From assembly GCA_038240875.1 (NCBI GenBank), contig JBBRGG010000093.1:1-12779 (forward strand): a stretch of DNA of 12,779 nucleotides, read 5' to 3'. A program made the position numbers and the translations under genes. Origin of the DNA: JBBRGG01 sp038240875. GTDB lineage: Bacteria; Planctomycetota; Phycisphaerae; Phycisphaerales; UBA1924. The notes under the pieces are model-generated. The model was not told where the DNA came from. It searched no databases and saw only the letters and a list, made by a program, of their open reading frames with translations. Positions 7,259 through 12,779 of the stretch are shown here, in pieces (the first letter of the stretch is position 1; each line of letters begins with the position of its first letter).

Positions 7259-8734
7259 ATGCTGGGTTTACCAAAGTCGATCATGTCGACAGGCGTTATT
7301 CTTATTGCCTGCGCCTGCGCCAGTGTGGCATTTGGACAACCTGCTGAACAACCTGTTGGGCAGGCAGCGGCGAAGGAGGACTTTCACGCCGAGGTGAACC
7401 GCAAGTATGCGGTCTTGGAAGCGCAAGGTCAGCCCAAGGATGGTCCAAACGCACAGCCATTGATCGTCAAGATTGGGAAGCAATTGGGCGACGTTTCTGA
7501 TCAGGTGTCCAATGGGCAAAAGAAAGCCGCAGGAATAGATGCGTACGCGGACTTTGGCGGGCTTGGTATGTTCGCCGATCCTGGCGCGGATAAGAAGGAC
7601 GCGGAGCTAGCCCAGTTGGCGATGAAAAAGTTGAGCAATACGCAGATGTTTGCTGAGATCGCGGCGATTGCAAAGGCAACGCGTTATGAGTCAGAGATGG
7701 GGCGCGGGTTGATGACGCTGCGCATGATTCCAGAGCTTGGGCAAGCCCGCAGGATTACGCGGTTGAACATTGGCCGTGCGTCGTTGGCGATGGAAGCTAA
7801 GAAGAAGGACGAGTTTGTCGCAAGGATCGATGAAACCTTGGCAATTGGGTCGCATGTGTCCAACTCGCCGACGTTGATCTCGTCGCTTGTTGGAATCGCG
7901 GTGCAAGCTAAGGCCTTTGATACGGTGCGGCGGGCGGTTGCAACAGGCACGCTTGACGATGCATCGCTCACGGCGTTAGCAAAGTCGATTGAATCGCGCA
8001 ACCTCGCCGACCCGGTAAAGGCGATACGTGGCGAGCAGTTGATGGCAGAAGACTTGACCGACTTTGTCCGCGTGGGCGGGCCAAGCGCAATGGCGGCGGT
8101 CAACGACATGGACAAGCTGGACAAGGCATTTGAAGCTGGCAAGATCGTGCTTGATCGATCCAAGCCGTTCTATGCTGAAGAAGATTCGCTGGGTGGCGAC
8201 ATGCCCAACTTCAAGACGCAGAAGGTCTTGATCAACGAGGTTTACGACGACATCGCGCGACAGGTCAACATCTCGACAAAGCAGCGGCTCGCGTCGCCCA
8301 CTACCAAGGAATTGAAGGCGAAGATCGAGAAGAACCTGCTCTTGGCTTTGATCGTGCCTGCTGTTGGCAAGTCTGTCCAATCTCTCGACCAATGGCGCGC
8401 AGATCGCGTCGGCACACTGACCATCATCGCGCTCGAACGCTACAAGTTGAAGAATGGCGTATACCCCAACTCACTCGACGCGCTCGTGCCCGCATTCTTG
8501 TCAGCGACGCCAATCGACCCATACTCTGAAGGTTCGCTAGGGTACTTAGCGCCAACCAAAGGCCCCAACAACGGCTTGTACCAAGGCGGGCGCGAGTACG
8601 TCTTGTACGCCGCGTGGCTTGACACCAAAGATAGTGGCGGCGCGATCAATTTTGAGAATCGCTTTGGAAGCAAAGCAGGTGAACGCGAAGGCAAGGATTT
8701 CTTGCTCAATGACGTAGCACCCACAATAAAGTAA
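7259..8734 (+). CDS. Secreted protein of unknown function with pseudopilin-like C-terminus
   Basis: 491 residues from ATG 7259, chosen because AGGAG (7246-7250) lies 8 bases upstream and the protein then begins with a signal peptide (MLGLPKSIMSTGVILIACACASVAFG, cleavage likely before QPAEQP). The main body is mostly alpha-helical and I do not recognise it. It has alternating Ala/Leu/Lys helices (AKKLSNTQMF-like text, GRGLMTLRMIPELGQARRITRLN, RRAVATGTLDDASLTALAKSIESRN). The last 90 residues differ: ALERYKLKNGVYPNSLDALVPAFLSATPIDPYSEGSLGY... resembles the C-terminal end of GspG-like pseudopilins (growing chain, YP-x-SL, P-x-DP-x-G). That tail recurs on many otherwise unrelated planctomycete proteins. 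There is no N-terminal pilin methylation motif, so it is not itself a pseudopilin. It lies after the pump operon and before pckA and is probably its own transcription unit. Confidence 0.85.
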   Translation: MLGLPKSIMSTGVILIACACASVAFGQPAEQPVGQAAAKEDFHAEVNRKYAVLEAQGQPKDGPNAQPLIVKIGKQLGDVSDQVSNGQKKAAGIDAYADFGGLGMFADPGADKKDAELAQLAMKKLSNTQMFAEIAAIAKATRYESEMGRGLMTLRMIPELGQARRITRLNIGRASLAMEAKKKDEFVARIDETLAIGSHVSNSPTLISSLVGIAVQAKAFDTVRRAVATGTLDDASLTALAKSIESRNLADPVKAIRGEQLMAEDLTDFVRVGGPSAMAAVNDMDKLDKAFEAGKIVLDRSKPFYAEEDSLGGDMPNFKTQKVLINEVYDDIARQVNISTKQRLASPTTKELKAKIEKNLLLALIVPAVGKSVQSLDQWRADRVGTLTIIALERYKLKNGVYPNSLDALVPAFLSATPIDPYSEGSLGYLAPTKGPNNGLYQGGREYVLYAAWLDTKDSGGAINFENRFGSKAGEREGKDFLLNDVAPTIK

Positions 8735-8756
8735 TTCGCTCGCACCACGGCATGTT

Positions 8757-8822
8757 GATGAGCGTTTCTGTGTAGGTTTATGTGAATTGGCTCTTCGCCA
8801 CGCTTTGTTCACACTGCTCATC
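8757..8822 (+). terminator. Nested inverted repeat, possible terminator or small structured RNA
   Basis: Three nested arms can pair: GATGAGC (8757-8763) with GCTCATC (8816-8822), TGTGAA (8781-8786) with TTCACA (8808-8813), and TGGC (8788-8791) with GCCA (8797-8800) around a TCTTC loop. It starts 22 bases after the stop of the secreted-protein gene. The following bases (TTGTTTC then AAAAAA) are only weakly T-rich, so intrinsic termination is possible but not certain. Confidence 0.35.
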
Positions 8823-8926
8823 TTGTTTCAAAAAATAGCTTGCTTCCTCACCTCTATCCCATAGATAGGTACCACTTTACGACTCGCAACGCCAAGAGAT
8901 TCGCTTGTGGCCTGTATGGTTTCCTA

Positions 8927-9003
8927 CCCTTGTCTCCCGGCGGGGCCAAGGGCTCGAGCCGGTGCAATTTGTGTGCACGCGGTTCGAGTGGATTTCTCGA
9001 ACC
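8927..9003 (+). promoter_or_regulatory. Structured pckA 5' leader with mutually exclusive hairpins
   Basis: P1: CCCTTG (8927-8932) pairs with CAAGGG (8947-8952), with an inner CCC/GGG pair. P2 begins at the very next base: 8953-8961 pairs with 8980-8988 (nine pairs, one G-U). After one bulged G (8979), GTGCA (8962-8966) pairs with TGCAC (8974-8978), giving 14 pairs in all. P3, the alternative: the same GGTTCGAG (8981-8988) pairs perfectly with CTCGAACC (8996-9003) around a 7-base loop. P3 ends 3 bases before the GAGGAG ribosome binding site (9007-9012). P2 and P3 cannot form together, as in known RNA switches. I recognise no described riboswitch class. Pairing is read directly from sequence; regulation is inference. 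Confidence 0.5.
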
Positions 9004-9018
9004 ATTGAGGAGTCCTTC

Positions 9019-10632
9019 ATGCCTGCTTCGCCACTTGATCGTCTGGACTTGTCGCAACATCGCACGCTCAAGAACCTGTCGTCCGCCGAGCTGGTTGAAC
9101 GAGCAATCGCCGCGGGCGAGGGGCAGCTCGCCAACAACGGCGCGCTAGTGTGCATGACCGGCGACCGTACCGGACGCAGCCCCAAGGACAAGCAGCTCGA
9201 AGACGTAGCGAGCATCCACGACAAAATCTGGTGGGGCAAGGTCAACACGCCCATCACGCCTAAGCAATTTGATATGGCTCTTGACATCGCCGTCAACCAC
9301 CTCAACGCGAGGCCGCGCAATTACGTCTTCGAGGGGTACGCAGGTTCAGACCCCGCGTATCGCCTAGGCGTGCAAGTTGTTACCGAACAAGCCTGGCACA
9401 GCCTCTTTGCGAGCACTCTCTTCATCAAGCAAGGTTCGCAAGCCGCAGGCGTCAAGCCAGGCGAGCCGATGCCAGCCTTTAAGAAAGATTGGACGATCAT
9501 CAACGCAGGCAAGCGCCGGTTGACCGCGGAAGAGCAAGCCGCGATGGGGTACAAGTCGTCGGTGCTGATCGCCCAATCGCTCACACGCAAGATCGTGGTG
9601 ATCCTGGGTTCGGAATACGCGGGCGAGATGAAGAAGAGCATCTTCTACGCCATGAACTACGACATGCCCGAGGTCAATGTCTTCCCAATGCACTGCTCGA
9701 GCAACGTCGACAAAGCCACCAGCGAGAATGTCGCTCTCTTCTTCGGCTTATCTGGCACCGGCAAGACGACACTCTCCGCCGACCCGCATCGCGCGCTCAT
9801 CGGCGACGACGAACATGGCTGGTCTGATCGTGGCATCTTTAACTTCGAGGGCGGGTGCTACGCCAAGTGCATCAAGCTCTCGAAGAAAAACGAGCCCGAG
9901 ATCTGGAACGCCATTCGCTTTGGCTCGGTCCTTGAAAACACCCTGATCGATCCGGTCACACGCGCCCCTGATTACGACTCGGCTCGCATCACCGAGAATA
10001 CTCGCGTCACGTACCCTGTCGACTTCATCGATGGAGCCGTGATCCCGTCGGTGGGCGGGCACCCCAAGAACGTGATCTTCCTTACCGCCGACGCGTATGG
10101 CGTAATGCCCCCCGTCAGCAAGCTGACCAGCGAACAGGCAATGTACTACTTCATAAATGGCTACACATCAAAGCTCGCGGGAACCGAAGCTGGCGTCACA
10201 GAACCGCAACCCAACTTTTCGCCTTGCTTTGGTGGGGTATTCCTGCCTCGTCCGCCGGTCTCGTACGCCAAGCAGCTTGCCGACAAAATCGCCAAGCATG
10301 GCACCAATGTCTGGCTTATTAATACCGGCTGGACCGGTGGCGGCTACTCCACCGGTGGTAAGCGATTCGACCTTAAGTACACTCGCGCGATCGTCGACGC
10401 CATCTTGAATGGTTCGCTTCTCAAAGCCGAGTATGCTCAGGATCCGATCTTCGGGTTACATCTTCCCAAGGCCGTCGCGGGCGTGCCCAGCGACGTGCTC
10501 ATGCCTCGCAATACATGGAACGATGGAAACGCCTACGACACGACCGCGAAAAAATTAGCCGCAGCATTCCGCGACAACGACAAACAGTTCGAGATGCCCG
10601 ACACTGTGCGAAACAGCGGGCCGAGAATCTAA
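9019..10632 (+). CDS. pckA: Phosphoenolpyruvate carboxykinase (ATP), EC 4.1.1.49
   Basis: Cytosolic enzyme converting oxaloacetate + ATP to phosphoenolpyruvate + CO2 + ADP, the committed entry of TCA-cycle carbon into gluconeogenesis. It has 537 residues, near the 540 of E. coli PckA. The substrate-binding segment TGRSPKDK includes Arg53 (Arg65 in E. coli). The kinase-1a P-loop GLSGTGKTT spans 243-251 with Lys249/Thr250, and Asp and His residues of the metal site lie in SADPHRALIGDDEHGWSDRGIFNFEGGCYAK (the kinase-2 region). NGYTSKLAGTEAGVTEP and NTGWTGGGYSTGGKRFDLKYTRAI are also highly conserved in the ATP-type family. No catalytic residue appears missing. ATG 9019 is chosen for GAGGAG at 9007-9012, 6 bases upstream; the frame is open back to GTG 8905, but that extension covers the structured leader and does not resemble PckA. 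It is likely transcribed alone or with the DUF4259 gene 83 bases downstream. Confidence 0.97.
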   Translation: MPASPLDRLDLSQHRTLKNLSSAELVERAIAAGEGQLANNGALVCMTGDRTGRSPKDKQLEDVASIHDKIWWGKVNTPITPKQFDMALDIAVNHLNARPRNYVFEGYAGSDPAYRLGVQVVTEQAWHSLFASTLFIKQGSQAAGVKPGEPMPAFKKDWTIINAGKRRLTAEEQAAMGYKSSVLIAQSLTRKIVVILGSEYAGEMKKSIFYAMNYDMPEVNVFPMHCSSNVDKATSENVALFFGLSGTGKTTLSADPHRALIGDDEHGWSDRGIFNFEGGCYAKCIKLSKKNEPEIWNAIRFGSVLENTLIDPVTRAPDYDSARITENTRVTYPVDFIDGAVIPSVGGHPKNVIFLTADAYGVMPPVSKLTSEQAMYYFINGYTSKLAGTEAGVTEPQPNFSPCFGGVFLPRPPVSYAKQLADKIAKHGTNVWLINTGWTGGGYSTGGKRFDLKYTRAIVDAILNGSLLKAEYAQDPIFGLHLPKAVAGVPSDVLMPRNTWNDGNAYDTTAKKLAAAFRDNDKQFEMPDTVRNSGPRI

Positions 10633-10715
10633 AGTCTTTCGCGAGAATCACGCTGGTACACGCATAACGAATTTAATCACGATCAACGCACACGACACGA
10701 TGAAGGAGTTTCACT

Positions 10716-11330
10716 ATGGGCGCATGGGGATCTGGTCCGTTTGATAATGACGACGCGATGGACTGGGCAGCGAACTTTGTCGAAGCCAAAGAAGGCTTGG
10801 GCAATGGCGAAGAGACCAAGAAGTTTGACCTGCTGCTCGGGCCTCTGGCCGTTGTCATGGGCGATGTTGATGGCGACGAAGACGTTAAAGAAGGGGACGA
10901 AGGCGAAGGCGAGGAGTACGTCGATGCCGAGTTGGCTTCGCATGCGATTGCCGCAGCGGAAGTGATCGCCGCCGTCTTGGGCAAGGCTGGCCCTGATCTG
11001 GCAGGCACCGCGCCCAAGCTCAAGCTGTCTAAAGACGACGAGAAGGACGACGAAAAAGACGAAGACAAAGAGGGCGATCCCGACAACAATGACCTCGACA
11101 TGGACGATGAAGAGAACGATCCGGTCGCCGCGATCGCGTCCTGGATTCGCTCGGTTGGCAAGCACGAAGAAGCACTGCAGCAGCCAGGTATTCGCGATCT
11201 CGCGGTCGAGGCACTGAGCAAAATCCGTGAAGAGAGCGAGCTCGCGGATTTGTGGTCGGACGCCGAACCCGCCGACGCCGCGGCGTGGCTCGTGCACATC
11301 GACGGGCTCATCAAGCGTTTGACGAGTTAG
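10716..11330 (+). CDS. DUF4259 domain protein with acidic insert
   Basis: 204 residues. The start MGAWGSGPFDNDDAMDWAANF is the signature opening of DUF4259 proteins, whose function is not known. AAGGAG (10703-10708) lies 7 bases before the ATG. The family body appears in two parts: the N-terminus through DAELASHAIAAAEVIAAVLGKAGPDL (about 70-96), and a C-terminal helical part (VAAIASWIRSVGKHEEALQ... to EPADAAAWLVHIDGLIKRL). They are separated by about 30 very acidic residues (DDEKDDEKDEDKEGDPDNND, then DMDDEEND). A shorter acidic run (DVDGDEDVKEGDEGEGEEY) lies near residue 50. The inserts are low complexity, probably disordered and solvent-exposed, and make the protein strongly anionic. No signal peptide or membrane helix is seen, so it is cytoplasmic. 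It sits between pckA and an AlkC-like gene, all on one strand; no functional link is evident. Confidence 0.85.
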   Translation: MGAWGSGPFDNDDAMDWAANFVEAKEGLGNGEETKKFDLLLGPLAVVMGDVDGDEDVKEGDEGEGEEYVDAELASHAIAAAEVIAAVLGKAGPDLAGTAPKLKLSKDDEKDDEKDEDKEGDPDNNDLDMDDEENDPVAAIASWIRSVGKHEEALQQPGIRDLAVEALSKIREESELADLWSDAEPADAAAWLVHIDGLIKRLTS

Positions 11331-11358
11331 GTTAGATGGTTGAACTTGACGATCTAAC
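11331..11358 (+). terminator. Inverted repeat directly after the DUF4259 stop
   Basis: GTTAGAT (11331-11337) pairs perfectly with ATCTAAC (11352-11358) around a 14-base loop, beginning on the base after the TAG stop. There is no T-run, so an intrinsic terminator is uncertain; it may act as an mRNA 3'-end stabiliser. Confidence 0.3.
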
Positions 11359-11359
11359 T

Positions 11360-11429
11360 GGCACGGCACGGCACGGCACGACAAGTTGCGATCCACAAAA
11401 CGTATCATGCCTTGTCATGCCTTGTCATG
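11360..11429 (+). repeat. Two adjacent tandem repeats (GGCAC x4; TCATGCCTTG x2.5)
   Basis: Four perfect GGCAC pentamers occupy 11360-11379. TCATGCCTTG occurs at 11405-11414 and 11415-11424, with a partial TCATG at 11425-11429. The end of the first array plus flank (GGCACGACAAG, 11375-11385) can pair with CTTGTCATGCC (11411-11421) with one mismatch. All lie in the 126-base gap ahead of the AlkC-like gene. Confidence 0.8.
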
Positions 11430-11456
11430 TCGAGCTCTGTCATTTTGAGGTAATCG

Positions 11457-12491
11457 ATGGCAAAGGCAACGTCAAAGCCAAAGTCGAAACCCAGCCCTAA
11501 GCCAACTGTCTCGTCAAAGCCTACGCGCATATCAGCCGCGAAGGCTTCTTCACGCGCGAACGCAAACCCCGTTACAAAGCGTCCAAACTCAGTCCCTCAC
11601 GCAATCAACGCGGCAACGAACCCTCTTGCCACCAATCGCCCCAGCTATGGCAGTTTCGCTGCAATCCCGCCCGACGTCCGCGAGCGACTCAGCAACGCCC
11701 GCGAGTCTTCACGCACTCTCTCTGAACTCCTCGCTATCGATTTCGCGGCGTACCTTCGCGCAATTGAGCCACGGCTTTCGCTCGACGGCGCGCACGCCGT
11801 GCAGAACGCCGGCGGCATCATCAAGAAACTGATCGAAGCCTCTCGCGTCGTGTGCGAAGAAATCGGCGATGCCGCGATCCAAACCTTTGCGCAGCATCCA
11901 ACCGACCTCGCGCGTGGGATCGCCGCTTACATGATGGGCCATAGCGCGATGCAGCAAGCCAGCCTGAGGCAATCCAAGCCAAGCCTGAGCCAATCCAAGC
12001 CAGGCCAGAGCCATGCCAGGCACGCCATCGATCGCGTGTTGCACGATGTGTGGGCACTTGCCGACGATGCACATTCGGGCGTGCGCGAGTGGGCCTGGAT
12101 GGGAATTCGCCCCGTCCTCGCGCTGGACATCAAGCACACGATTCGTACCTTTGATCCATGGATCCATCACCAATCGCCCAACATTCGCAGGTTTGCGAGC
12201 GAAGCAACCAGGCCGCGTGGCGTGTGGTGCACCCACATCGCCTTGTTGCGAACCGATCCGTCGCTGGGGTTGCCTTTGCTTGAGCCGTTGCGTGCGGATA
12301 CAACAAAATACGTGCAAGACTCGGTGTCCAACTGGCTAAACGACGCGTCAAAGGACGATGCAATCTTCGTGCGAGGCGTGGCGCAGCGGTGGACAGAGCA
12401 AGCCGATGCGATAGACACTGCAGGCGACACATCCAAAGCCAAGTCGCTTCGTCGTGTCGTCACCCGCGCGCTACGAACAGTGGGAGAGTAG
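11457..12491 (+). CDS. AlkC-like DNA alkylation repair HEAT-repeat protein
   Basis: 344 residues. The C-terminal half reads REWAWMGIRPVLALDI, then PNIRRFASEATRPRGVWC, then LLEPLRADTTKYVQDSVSNWLNDASKDD. This is the order and wording typical of AlkC-type glycosylases (RRxxSExxRPR, then YVxxSVxNxLND-x-SKD), built of HEAT-like helical repeats that wrap DNA and excise N3- and N7-alkylated bases. That function is family knowledge; active-site residues cannot be confirmed by eye. The first 65 residues (MAKATSKPKSKPSPKPT...) are Lys/Ser/Pro/Ala-rich and presumably disordered, a basic tail that could hold DNA. A short repeated loop (SLRQSKP SLSQSKP) interrupts the repeats near residues 168-182. No C-terminal Ig-like domain is present. 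GAGG at 11447-11450 lies 6 bases before ATG 11457. Cytoplasmic. It could instead be a HEAT-repeat relative that has lost catalysis. Confidence 0.75.
   Translation: MAKATSKPKSKPSPKPTVSSKPTRISAAKASSRANANPVTKRPNSVPHAINAATNPLATNRPSYGSFAAIPPDVRERLSNARESSRTLSELLAIDFAAYLRAIEPRLSLDGAHAVQNAGGIIKKLIEASRVVCEEIGDAAIQTFAQHPTDLARGIAAYMMGHSAMQQASLRQSKPSLSQSKPGQSHARHAIDRVLHDVWALADDAHSGVREWAWMGIRPVLALDIKHTIRTFDPWIHHQSPNIRRFASEATRPRGVWCTHIALLRTDPSLGLPLLEPLRADTTKYVQDSVSNWLNDASKDDAIFVRGVAQRWTEQADAIDTAGDTSKAKSLRRVVTRALRTVGE
11961..12002 (+). repeat. 21-bp tandem duplication inside the AlkC-like gene
   Basis: Units 11961-11981 and 11982-12002 differ at one base of 21 and keep the reading frame (SLRQSKP, SLSQSKP). 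A decayed third unit follows to about 12021. It falls in an apparent loop between helical repeats. Confidence 0.85.
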
Positions 12492-12569
12492 ATTCTTCGC
12501 ACGCATTTCGCCTTTGAACCGCCGCCGTGCAATCGTTCCACCTGCTCAACCATGGCTCTTTCACTTTGA

Positions 12570-12779
12570 TCATGTTTCCAGCGCCCCGTGCACGACTTTC
12601 CACCCTGTTTCATGCGCGAACAATTCCTCTAACGCACGCGTGATCGTCGCCGCATCCGTCCCCTTCTCAAAGCGAACCATCGGTAGCACACGCAGCACGC
12701 TCATGCTCGGCGTGATCAAGCTCTTTCCCGCGGCGACACCCTCGGGCGTGCCTTGGATCACCATCGGCAAAACCGAAGC
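12570..12779 (-). CDS. C-terminal part of an unidentified protein, 5' end outside window
   Basis: Minus-strand frame open from the right edge to the TGA at 12570-12572, giving 69 residues of a C-terminus. It reads ASVLPMVIQGTPEGVAAGKS at the edge, then LITPSMSVLRVLPMVRFEKGTD and a final amphipathic helix AATITRALEELFAHETGWK followed by VVHGALET. The composition is normal for a coding region and no competing + strand frame exists here. I do not recognise the family. It is convergent with the AlkC-like gene; the 78 bases between the two stops show no clear terminator hairpin. A TTG at 12770 is in frame but is probably an internal leucine. Confidence 0.65.
   Translation of the reverse strand, partial: ASVLPMVIQGTPEGVAAGKSLITPSMSVLRVLPMVRFEKGTDAATITRALEELFAHETGWKVVHGALET

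Noticed and set aside
8781..8813. TGTGAA...TTCACA considered as a CRP-type operator
   Set aside because: The half-sites are 21 bases apart instead of 6, and they are nested in a longer hairpin.
8981..9003. GGTTCGAGT resembling a tRNA T-arm
   Set aside because: No acceptor, D-arm or anticodon stem fits at tRNA spacing, and the flanking helix is 8 pairs long with its own 7-base loop. It is better explained as a leader hairpin.
8905..9018. Upstream GTG extending pckA by 38 residues
   Set aside because: The extension does not resemble PckA N-termini, and a strong GAGGAG sequence sits 6 bases before ATG 9019.
10673..11408. Two minus-strand open frames of 213 and 241 residues
   Set aside because: Both lie opposite the DUF4259 gene; the Ser-rich and Phe/Val-rich runs are the antisense of its acidic codons. 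The + strand start motif MGAWGSGPFDNDDA is decisive.
11961..12021. Short repeats considered as a CRISPR array
   Set aside because: Units are directly adjacent without spacers, in frame within a coding gene; this is a tandem duplication.

Overview
This window looks like ordinary chromosomal sequence from a GC-rich, Gram-negative-type bacterium. A planctomycete of the Phycisphaerae type is my best guess. The reasons are a complete ABC-type efflux operon with an outer-membrane factor, a secreted protein ending in the pseudopilin-like tail that is very common in planctomycetes, and unnamed proteins with low-complexity tails. That placement is inference; there is no rRNA in the window. All genes but the last lie on the + strand. 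I see no tRNA, rRNA, CRISPR array, transposase, integrase or phage gene.

Layout. The window opens inside a gene for a one-helix membrane protein of unknown function (to 719), followed 6 bases later by a DUF456 membrane protein (726-1298). A 341-base gap with a G-rich 12-base tandem repeat leads to a four-gene operon (1640-6993): a MacA/HlyD-like membrane fusion protein, a MacB-type ATPase, a MacB/FtsX-like permease, and a TolC-like outer-membrane lipoprotein. The first three are joined by ATGA stop/start overlaps. Together they should form a tripartite pump spanning both membranes; the substrate cannot be told from sequence. Next is a secreted protein of unknown function (7259-8734). After it comes ATP-dependent phosphoenolpyruvate carboxykinase, pckA (9019-10632), the entry step of gluconeogenesis. 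Then come a DUF4259 protein with an acidic insert (10716-11330) and an AlkC-like DNA alkylation repair HEAT-repeat protein with a basic disordered N-terminus (11457-12491). The right edge holds the 3' end of an unidentified minus-strand gene.

Most interesting. The protein genes belong to known families or are ordinary unknowns. The best candidate for something undescribed is the 5' leader of pckA (8927-9003). It can fold into two adjacent hairpins, and one strand of the second can instead pair with a downstream segment ending 3 bases before the Shine-Dalgarno sequence. That is the architecture of a cis-acting RNA switch. Other non-coding signals are a nested inverted repeat at 8757-8822, paired tandem repeats that can fold on each other at 11360-11429, and four evenly spaced GGGTTT units upstream of the efflux operon.
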